The position numbers and the translations under genes were made by a program. Shown here in pieces: positions 34,916-42,240 of a DNA stretch of 64,000 nucleotides. Numbering within the stretch: the stretch's first letter is position 1; each line of letters begins with the position of its first letter. This stretch comes from Planctomycetota bacterium. GTDB taxonomy: Bacteria; Planctomycetota; UBA8742; UBA2392. The notes under the pieces are model-generated. The model made no database searches. It had not been told where the DNA came from and saw nothing but the letters and a program-made list of their open reading frames with translations. The stretch lies in assembly GCA_019636215.1 (NCBI GenBank), contig JAHBXZ010000005.1, forward strand, positions 212,420 through 276,419. The letters run 5' to 3'.

Positions 34916-34945
34916 GAAGGGGCGGCTCGGGAGTGCCGCCCCTTC
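34916..34945 (-). terminator. Terminator-like hairpin after the FHA-CAP gene
   Basis: Perfect 11-bp stem GAAGGGGCGGC / GCCGCCCCTTC with an 8-base loop. On the minus strand it is followed by AACAATTTAGG, a weak T-tract. Confidence 0.6.
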
Positions 34946-34994
34946 GAGCCATGCGACGCTGGGCATCGTCGCATGACCAGCAACATTCGCTGTA

Positions 34995-37811
34995 CTATTG
35001 TCCGCCGCGGCTGACCGAATTCTCGGCACCTTCATCTTTGCCGCCGAACTTCTGCGTCCAGATGTGGCCGAACTTGCCGCTGCCAAGCACACGCCAGGCC
35101 GGGTGCAGGATGTTGCGATGGTGGCCGCTGCTGTTGCACCAGGCGTTGTGGCTGCTGGCCGCAGTCGGGCCGGCGCTGTTCATGTGGATGTTTTCGCCGC
35201 CGCCGGCGGTGTAGCCCTCATAGCGCATGCGCTCGCCGGGGTTGTTGCCGCGCGGCCCGCCGGGCGAATCGTGGGCGATCTGCCCGCCGTTCTGTTCCAC
35301 ACACCACCGGCTGTGATGCTTTGCACCCCAGAACAGCTTGTCATTGAGCTTCAACGCAACGCGACCGAACATGATGCGGTACTCGTTGGTGATGCGAACC
35401 TGCTCGCGGCCGTCGGCGTCCGTGTGGCCCTCACCGCTGGGGAACTTCTCGTTGGACTCCATCACTTCGCGGTTCAGGCTGATCAGCGCCTTGCGCTGCT
35501 TGTCTTCTGCCGGTGCGTAGTTGCGGATGCTCAGGGCCTTGTTGGCAATGGTTTCCACGTACTTGATGTCTTCCTCGGGTGTGCCGGTGTAGAACTTCTG
35601 TTCCGGGTCCAGTTGCGCCATCTTTTCGCAGATCGCGCGAACCCGGGCCAGAATCGCCTCGTACTCCGGGTTGGTCTGTCCGGTGAACTTTGTCGGGTCA
35701 TTCCAGATCTCGCGAACGGCCGCCACGCGGGTGTTTACCTCGGCCTGCACTTCGGCCTGGTTCGGCCCGTACGGGTACGGGTAGCGCACGGTGTCCATGA
35801 TCAGTTCCAGCGCATAGGCGCGGCGCTTGTCAAGCTCCGTCAGCAATGCCCGCATCTTGGTGTCGTCGCTGGCCAGCAGGCCGGTGGCGGCCTCGGCCCG
35901 GGCAATCTCCGCCTGGCGCAGCTTGTCCATGATCAGCACAGCCGGGCCGACGGCACGATCACCCATGCCCTGGATCTCGGCAAAGGCCTTTTCGGCCTCT
36001 TCCATCTTCTTCTTGTCCTTGCTGCCGGCGTTTTTCTCAAAGCGCGTCAGCACGGCACGCAGCCGGCGGTCAAACTCAATCGTCTCGCGTTCTGCAGGCG
36101 CGATCAGCGCGCCCTCAAACTCGATGTAGCCGCCCTCGGGAATCGCCATCTTGCGCTTGGTGGCAATCAGGATGTCGATGCCTTCCTTCCAGCCGTTCTC
36201 CTTCTTGAACAACGCAAAGGCGCGCTGGCTGCCGGCGTCGATCAATCCCGCGTTGAAGGCATAGATGGTGACTGCCAGCAGGTCCTGGCTGTTCAGGGCC
36301 GGGACGCGGTCGTAAAGCTGCAGCATGTCCTCGGCCGCAACATCGGCCCACTTCAGCTTGGTGCGGAACGGCAATTCCTCGCCGGTCTTCTTGTCGATCT
36401 TGGAGACCTCAATCGTCACCTTGTCGTCGGCCGCTTCCTTGATCTGGGCGTTGCTGCCGCGATACATGAAGCGACGGTCGGTCAGCTTGCCGCCCTGGAT
36501 GGCCAGCACCAGCTTCTGCTGCAGCGTGGCCAGCAGCTTCTCTTCACTGCGTGCACCGTCGGGAAGCAAGGGGTTCTTGCCGGGCAGGTTCTCTTTGGTT
36601 TCCTTGATCTTGTCGAGAATCGACGGCTTCTTGGCAACGTCTTCCACGCGCGGGGTTTCTTCGGGCGCGCTGGTGGCCTTCATTTCATACAGCTTGGCCT
36701 GTTCGGCGCGATAAAGGCTCTCGTCTTCGGTGGAAAGCCAGGCGCGGGTGAGGATCAAATCCAGAATCGCCAGCGCGTCGTCAAACCGGCGCATGTCCCG
36801 CAGGTCCAGAATCTGTGCAAACCCGCCGTTGACCCAGGCCTCGTTCTGCTTCATGGCCCCGGCAGTGAACTTGTCCATGCGACTGCGGTAGTTGTTGCCA
36901 ACGCCGCGCAGGTACTCATTGCCGGCAAGCCAGCGGCCAAGGTCATTCATGCGCTGGATGGCGGCGCGATACTGGCCGTCTTCTACTTCTGTTGTGCTGG
37001 CGGCGATGTCGGCGTCGACGCGACTCTTGACCTCGCCATCAAGCTCACGCAGTACACCGGCGCGCAGGTCCGCAATGCGGTTGGCCGCCACGCTGCCATG
37101 CTTGCCCTTCAGGGGTTCGGCCAGCTTGTCCAGTGCCAGCAGGCGCTCCACGGCCGAATCAGTGCTGCCGGCCTTTTCGGTGGCCAGCGCGATTACGGCC
37201 TTTTCTTCGTCAGAGAGCTCAGCCTGACGTGGAGTTGCAGGGCCGGCCTTGGCCACGTCCGGCGGTGTTCCACCACTGCCGATATTGCTGACCAGGATGT
37301 AGCTGCCCACACCCAGCACCACCACGGCAACCGCCGCGGCAGCGATGGCAAACACCGGCTGCTTCTTGCGTGGCAGGTTGTGCACTGGTGCCTCGGCACC
37401 TTCTGCTGCTGCGGCGTCCGGCTGGCGCACCGGACGCGCGGGAGCAGCCCGCCTGGCTGGCCGGGCTGCCGCCGGTGCTCCCCCGGGAGCGGGTGAGCTT
37501 GGTGGCGCATCGGCTGCGGCCGCAAGGCCGACCACCTGGATGCGAGTCTTGCCGATCAGGATGACGTCGTTTTCTTTAAGGTAGGCGAAGTTGACTTTCT
37601 CGTCGTTGACCACCGTGCCATTGGCCGACATCTGGTCGACAAGCTTCCATCCATCGACGGTCCGCTCGAGTGTCAGGTGCTGGCGGGACGCGGCCTTTTC
37701 ATCGGGAATGGCCAGGTCGTTGCTTGGCGCGCGACCGATGGAAATGATTCCAAGGTCAGGATTTGGGGTGAAATCACGTACCACGCCGTTTTCAGAAATC
37801 AGCAGTTTCAT
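34995..37811 (-). CDS. FHA-membrane-CAP protein
   Basis: A 938-residue protein. The FHA domain spans 1-100 (IISIGRAPSNDLAI, SRQHLTLE, SANGTVVNDE). A Pro/Ala linker follows, then one membrane segment at about 147-178 (VFAIAAAAVAVVVLGVGSYI). A long helical, charged region (about 200-780, many KKKMEEAEKAF-type stretches) leads to a CAP domain at the C-terminus with HTDADGREQVRITNEYR, GENIHMNSAGP, CNSSGHHRNIL and GHIWTQKFGG. FHA would read phosphothreonine inside the cell and CAP would act outside. A sigma-54 site precedes it. The FHA-serine protease at 14165 has the same layout with another effector. Confidence 0.9.
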   Translation of the reverse strand: MKLLISENGVVRDFTPNPDLGIISIGRAPSNDLAIPDEKAASRQHLTLERTVDGWKLVDQMSANGTVVNDEKVNFAYLKENDVILIGKTRIQVVGLAAAADAPPSSPAPGGAPAAARPARRAAPARPVRQPDAAAAEGAEAPVHNLPRKKQPVFAIAAAAVAVVVLGVGSYILVSNIGSGGTPPDVAKAGPATPRQAELSDEEKAVIALATEKAGSTDSAVERLLALDKLAEPLKGKHGSVAANRIADLRAGVLRELDGEVKSRVDADIAASTTEVEDGQYRAAIQRMNDLGRWLAGNEYLRGVGNNYRSRMDKFTAGAMKQNEAWVNGGFAQILDLRDMRRFDDALAILDLILTRAWLSTEDESLYRAEQAKLYEMKATSAPEETPRVEDVAKKPSILDKIKETKENLPGKNPLLPDGARSEEKLLATLQQKLVLAIQGGKLTDRRFMYRGSNAQIKEAADDKVTIEVSKIDKKTGEELPFRTKLKWADVAAEDMLQLYDRVPALNSQDLLAVTIYAFNAGLIDAGSQRAFALFKKENGWKEGIDILIATKRKMAIPEGGYIEFEGALIAPAERETIEFDRRLRAVLTRFEKNAGSKDKKKMEEAEKAFAEIQGMGDRAVGPAVLIMDKLRQAEIARAEAATGLLASDDTKMRALLTELDKRRAYALELIMDTVRYPYPYGPNQAEVQAEVNTRVAAVREIWNDPTKFTGQTNPEYEAILARVRAICEKMAQLDPEQKFYTGTPEEDIKYVETIANKALSIRNYAPAEDKQRKALISLNREVMESNEKFPSGEGHTDADGREQVRITNEYRIMFGRVALKLNDKLFWGAKHHSRWCVEQNGGQIAHDSPGGPRGNNPGERMRYEGYTAGGGENIHMNSAGPTAASSHNAWCNSSGHHRNILHPAWRVLGSGKFGHIWTQKFGGKDEGAENSVSRGGQ

Positions 37812-38143
37812 GTCGCACTCCGCACGTACGTAAACTTAGTTGCCACCAGCTCGCCCGTTTCTCCAGCCCGGGGCAAATCGGGCACTATCTTGACCATCAA
37901 ACGCAGTTCTTGTGCCAATCGGCCCCGTTCATCCCGGGTACGTCAGTAAGCATGTTGGACCGCGCATGGTTCCAATCCCGAGCAACGCAATCGTGTAACA
38001 TATACCCATTTCGGCAACTGTGGCTACATTCCAAAGCCGATCGCCAAGTACCCACTTCTTTGGAAACCTTGATTTCAACGTGGTTGCCACAATTCTGCCG
38101 ATTTTGGCATGCGCGCACTTTTTATACACCGCGAGAAACAGAA
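37812..38143. other. Gene-free stretch before the FHA-CAP gene
   Basis: No gene is seen here. It contains the sigma-54 site at 37903-37918 and is bounded on the right by the terminator at 38144-38167. The remainder shows no repeat or further signal that I can support. Confidence 0.4.
37903..37918 (-). promoter_or_regulatory. Sigma-54 (-24/-12) promoter of the FHA-CAP gene
   Basis: Minus-strand TTGGCACAAGAACTGC has the GG-N10-GC spacing and a perfect TTGGCAC -24 box; the -12 box is CTGC instead of TTGC. It reads toward the ATG at 37811, about 80 bases from the expected start point. rpoN is encoded at 5849. Confidence 0.6.
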
Positions 38144-38167
38144 AGAGGCGGCCGGTTGGCCGCCTCT
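38144..38167 (-). terminator. Rho-independent terminator after the 1030-residue protein gene
   Basis: Perfect 10-bp stem AGAGGCGGCC / GGCCGCCTCT with a 4-base loop. On the minus strand it is followed by TTCTGTTTC. Confidence 0.85.
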
Positions 38168-38189
38168 CGGTGTTTCTGGCGCATCGCTT

Positions 38190-41100
38190 CTACTTGTCGG
38201 TGGCGATCTGCTCGTCGCTGTCGCGATACCAGAAGGCACGTTGACGGCGGATCAGATCGCGGAAGTTCTCAAACTCGTCGCCCAGGCGCTCATACCGCAC
38301 CCGGTACACCCATTCCTCACCGCGATAGCCAGGGTTGAAGTAGGCCTTCTTCACCTTGGTGGCACCGATGTCGGCTGGGTTCGGCACTTCGGTGACATCC
38401 GTGTCGGACGTCAGGCCGGCCTTGGCTACCCGCCCGCGCAGGCCACGAACCTGCACGTTGGCCCAATCCCAGTCACGGCTGACGCCCTTGAAGATGGCCA
38501 CGCCCCACATCTCGCTGACATACCGCGTGATGAACCTTGGAGCATCCGCGCCATCCCAGCGGTTGGCGGGCCCGATCTTGTCCGCCAGGCGGGTGATCAC
38601 TTCCCACTCGCCCGAGTCCGGGTCGCGGTAAACCATTGGCGGAGGCACCGTCCAGCGCCGCCAAGTCTGGAAGTTTTCGGGCAGACCGTTGTCAACGACA
38701 TCAGTTTCCTCGAAGTCGCTGGAATCCACGGCCTTGCCGCGCCGAACGTCGCCACCCTGGCTGACAAACCGGTCACGGAACTTGTTGACGTAACGAATCA
38801 CTTCACGTTCGCGCACATCAAAGCCATCGGCCTTGGCGCGGGCTTCGGCCTCGGACCAGGACTCTTCCTTGGATCCGGCCGGGACGCGCACGCCGTCGGC
38901 AAACACACCGACAACGACTTTCTGGTCAACTTCAATGCTGCGCACCAGCTTGACCTTCACGACGTTGGGCCCGGGGTCCTTGTTGTCGTTCAGCGCGCGG
39001 TACTCTTCCAGGCTGACGAACTTGTACTTGCCCTCAGCGTCGCGGGTCTCGTAGCCATCGACGACTTCGGGCTCGGTGACCTTGCGGGTCTGGTGGATCA
39101 GGCGGGACAGCGGCGCAACTTCAACATCACGGCCCGCAGCGTCCTTCTTGTACATCATCTTGACGCGCTCCGTGACCAGCTTCCAGCGGTCACCGCCGTG
39201 GGAACCCTTGAAGCCATCGTCTTCGGCATCCACCGGCGCGTACTCGTACATGTAAACGTACTCGTACTCGTATTCCTTGAGGTACAGCAGCGCGTCCAGG
39301 TGGTCGCGGACAATCTCGCCCTTGGCATCCAGCAGCGGCGTCTTCACCCCGCTGAGTTCTTCCAGGTAGTCTTCCCATGCACCGTGCTGGTCAAACTTGG
39401 GCACTGGCACGGCGTTCTCGCCGGCATTGCCCAGAGGTGCGTACACGTACTCTTCGCCGGAATTCAGCGCGGAACCATCGGGCACAGGTGCCTTGCGATT
39501 GGTTGTGAACTCGCCGTCGGGGTCGCGCATGAAATCGTCAGGCCCGATGTTGCGCGGGTCATACGGACGGCCGGTGGTGTAGTCTTCCGTTGTCAAGATG
39601 ATCTCGCCGCGCGGGCCCTTGCGGCCGGTGTTGATGCCACGCTTGATCGTCTCCGGCTGCTTGTTCTCGTCGCTGCCCACAAAGTAGCCAAGTTTGATCT
39701 TGGGCAGGCCTACCACGGGGTCATCGGCGGTAAGCGCGCGGCCGACAATGTTGCCGGTGTTGGTGTAGCGGGCCAGGGTTACGGGGCCCAGGCGCTCGCG
39801 CAGGATGTCCCATTCCGCCTGGGTCAGCACGTCGCCGGCCTGGTAGGTCACCAGGTACTTGCGCAGGGCGCGGCCGCGCTGGTCCAGCAATTTGACGGGT
39901 TTGCCCACCACGCTGCCGCCGAACTTCTCGGTGCCGCCGTCAATCTTGGTACCGGAACCGAATCGTGCATCGGCCGGGTTGACGATCTTGCCGTTGATCT
40001 TGAAGGTGTCGTTGCGGCGGCCGGGGATGGTGACGGCCGTGTCGAAGTCAAACAGCACGGTATCGCCATCTTTGTACTGCCGGAAGTGCGGCATGGTAAC
40101 ACCCTGGCCGATGGCAGGGTGGCCGGTCTGCAGCAGGCCATAGCTGTGGTCAGACTGGCCGTCGCCCCCGGCAATGCGGGCATTCAGATAGCCCGGCTCG
40201 TTGGCGCGCAAAACGCGGCCGAAGCGGTCAACGCAGTCCCCGGCCTCGTAGCGACGCTGGGTCAGCTTGCCCCACATGGCGTCGGACTCCGAGGTAACCA
40301 GGCGCGCGCCGTCAGGCAGCGCATCGCCAGTACCGAAGATGCCGGCAAAGGTGTTGTCGCCATAGACGGCCACATAGCGGATGCTCTCGGCGCGCTCGCC
40401 GCCCTGGATCACTACGGCGCGGTACGGCAGGCAGCGCGGGCCGGTCAGGTCGGGTGCCGTCAGCGCGTGGCCGCGGCCAATCTGGCGCTGGAAGTCCGAC
40501 AGCGGGTGCAGCAGCGTAATCGGCTGCGGCGTGCCGGCCTGGTTGCCGGCCCACTCCCACAGTTCTTCGCGCTCTGCGACGCGCTGCAGCACGTACGGGT
40601 CGCTGATGGCGCGGTAGGACTTCTTGATGTTGGCACGGCGCTCGGCCAGCGCCTGCTCGTTGGGTGCCACTTCCTTGGGTACTTCAATCAGGTCCGGGTC
40701 GGCGGGCCACTCGGTGTCCCAGGGGTCGCGCTCCACGTCACGCGTGTAGACCTCAAGCATGAAATCCAGGTGGCAGTTGACCGGCACACCCTCGAACTCA
40801 TTGGTGATGCCGCCCTGCACTTCAAGCGGTTCCGGCGGGCGGCCCAGATCGACTTCTTCCGGGTTTGGTTCGGGCAACTGGGTGCTCTTGACACTGCGGG
40901 TGTTGTTGTTGATGACACGGAACAGCACGTACCAGTACTCCTGGCTGGTGCCGTCCGGGTAGTCAATCACAATGGCCTTGGGGTCCTGCAGGTCGATCTT
41001 CAGCTGCCATTGCGGATCGTTCAGTTCGCGCTCGTTCTTGGCCCGGAACTCGTCAAAGCTTTCGGCGCCGTACGGGTCAGGCCCGCCCCAGCGGCCCTGC

Positions 41101-41282
41101 TTGCTGCTGCTGTTGCCCTGGCTTGGGTGATCCGGCCCCTGGTGGCTTTCACGAGAGCCATCCTTGCCAAGCTTGGCATGTTCGCTTTCCGGGACTTCGC
41201 GCAACGACTTCTGGGCCAGGCTGAGGTTCAAGACCAGGCCGGCCACAGCCACCGCTGCAAGGGCACGAAACAGTACGCGCAT
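38190..41282 (-). CDS. Large secreted protein of unknown function
   Basis: A 1030-residue protein. ATG 41282, with GGAG upstream, opens a signal peptide (MRVLFRALAAVAVAGLVLNL, cleavage near SLAQ). The mature protein is highly charged, rich in Asp, Glu, Arg and Tyr, and matches no domain I know. An early region (WYVLFRVINNN, LDFMLEVYTRDV) looks like a beta domain. A striking patch near the centre reads EYEYEYVYMYEYAP, alternating Glu and Tyr. The end is basic-acidic mixed (FWYRDSDEQIATDK). It has its own promoter and terminator, so it is a single-gene unit. The Glu/Tyr patch might bind metal or another protein; this is not established. Confidence 0.8.
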   Translation of the reverse strand: MRVLFRALAAVAVAGLVLNLSLAQKSLREVPESEHAKLGKDGSRESHQGPDHPSQGNSSSKQGRWGGPDPYGAESFDEFRAKNERELNDPQWQLKIDLQDPKAIVIDYPDGTSQEYWYVLFRVINNNTRSVKSTQLPEPNPEEVDLGRPPEPLEVQGGITNEFEGVPVNCHLDFMLEVYTRDVERDPWDTEWPADPDLIEVPKEVAPNEQALAERRANIKKSYRAISDPYVLQRVAEREELWEWAGNQAGTPQPITLLHPLSDFQRQIGRGHALTAPDLTGPRCLPYRAVVIQGGERAESIRYVAVYGDNTFAGIFGTGDALPDGARLVTSESDAMWGKLTQRRYEAGDCVDRFGRVLRANEPGYLNARIAGGDGQSDHSYGLLQTGHPAIGQGVTMPHFRQYKDGDTVLFDFDTAVTIPGRRNDTFKINGKIVNPADARFGSGTKIDGGTEKFGGSVVGKPVKLLDQRGRALRKYLVTYQAGDVLTQAEWDILRERLGPVTLARYTNTGNIVGRALTADDPVVGLPKIKLGYFVGSDENKQPETIKRGINTGRKGPRGEIILTTEDYTTGRPYDPRNIGPDDFMRDPDGEFTTNRKAPVPDGSALNSGEEYVYAPLGNAGENAVPVPKFDQHGAWEDYLEELSGVKTPLLDAKGEIVRDHLDALLYLKEYEYEYVYMYEYAPVDAEDDGFKGSHGGDRWKLVTERVKMMYKKDAAGRDVEVAPLSRLIHQTRKVTEPEVVDGYETRDAEGKYKFVSLEEYRALNDNKDPGPNVVKVKLVRSIEVDQKVVVGVFADGVRVPAGSKEESWSEAEARAKADGFDVREREVIRYVNKFRDRFVSQGGDVRRGKAVDSSDFEETDVVDNGLPENFQTWRRWTVPPPMVYRDPDSGEWEVITRLADKIGPANRWDGADAPRFITRYVSEMWGVAIFKGVSRDWDWANVQVRGLRGRVAKAGLTSDTDVTEVPNPADIGATKVKKAYFNPGYRGEEWVYRVRYERLGDEFENFRDLIRRQRAFWYRDSDEQIATDK

Positions 41283-41366
41283 GGACACTCCACTCGCCAG
41301 AACAACACGCACGCACAGCCGAAGGCCGGCTGGGCCATGCGCAAACAGACTGCGGGGGGTCGGGGC

Positions 41367-41394
41367 AGTCTAGCCCACCCCTATAAGCCGTCAA
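41367..41394 (-). promoter_or_regulatory. Candidate promoter for the 1030-residue protein gene
   Basis: On the minus strand TTGACG (41394-41389), a 16-base spacer and TAGACT (41372-41367). The leader to the ATG at 41282 would be near 78 nt. Confidence 0.45.
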
Positions 41395-42085
41395 GGCTTG
41401 CAACGTCATGGCTTTGTCGCGGGCGGGATGAGGCCAAACGGCTTAGGGGGAAGGGGTCAGGTGTCACCTGCGTGCCCAGCGGGACCGTCCAGCCCGTGCG
41501 GTTGCCGTTGGCGTCGTAGCGGAACGTCCAGGTGTCGCCGGTGGTGCCGGCGTCAGGCCTGCGGTGGGTGATCAGGCGTGACCGTTCGTCAAAGGCATAG
41601 GTCGTTTCCTGCCAGTTGCTGTCCGTCGGGTTGCGTTTGATCGCGCGTTTAATCACGCGGCTTTCGTCGTCGTACTCCAGGCGCGTGAAGATGTCGTCGG
41701 TGCCGGTGACCTCCAGTATATCGGTCGTGCGCGACAGCAGGTCATAGGTATAGCTGACGGTTGTGGCCGCTGCATCCGTGCGCGTAGTAACCCGGCCCCA
41801 GCCGTCGTATTTGAGCTTGGTGCTGGTATCAAAACCGGCACCACCCCAGCGCCGGTCCTTGCTGCGGATCACCGCATCATTGCGGGTGATCTCGACTTCC
41901 TCGTGGCTGATCTCCACAGCACTGGTGAGCTGGTTCACCTCGCGATAGTTCGTGCGCAACGCCACACCATGCGCGTTGTAAACCGGGTGCGGCAGGGCGA
42001 AAAACGAAACCAGCACGATCGAAGGTCGTGACTGCAACAGGCGGCATGCCGGTGGATGTTTGCCCAGTCTTGGCCGCGAGGCCAA
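41381..42085 (-). pseudogene. RHS/YD-repeat gene fragment
   Basis: A 234-codon open frame whose middle (about 41453-41985) encodes RHS/YD repeats: LKYDGWGRVTTRTD, SYTYDLLSRT, LEYDDESRVIKR, AFDERSRLITHRR and FRYDANGNRTGW. RHS proteins usually run well over a thousand residues, and the N-terminal shell, core-closing region and toxin tip are all missing. The homology stops at a GGGGTCAG element at 41453-41460 that matches the REP motif of the nearby RAYT; beyond it the frame reads repeat-derived residues (TPDPFPLS). So this is a decayed remnant of a polymorphic toxin or wall-associated protein. Confidence 0.8.
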
Positions 42086-42240
42086 TATTCATGGTTCACG
42101 CAACCGAACGCAAACGTGGAACATCAAGTTCTCTGGCCGCCTCGGCATCAACATCATGCTGCATGGTACTTTCGGTAAGAATAACCCTTCATGCGTCCAA
42201 AGTGTACACGATGGTACTTTTCAAGAAGGACAACAGCTCA
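42086..42240. other. Short gene-free gap
   Basis: AT-richer than its surroundings, like the WD40-like gene next to it. Nothing recognisable. Confidence 0.3.

Noticed and set aside
34998..37496. Long plus-strand frame opposite the FHA-CAP gene
   Set aside because: The minus strand encodes clear FHA and CAP motifs; the plus frame does not.
38109..41519. Very long plus-strand frame opposite the 1030-residue protein gene
   Set aside because: The minus strand has signal peptide, ribosome site, promoter and terminator; the plus frame is a GC-driven shadow.
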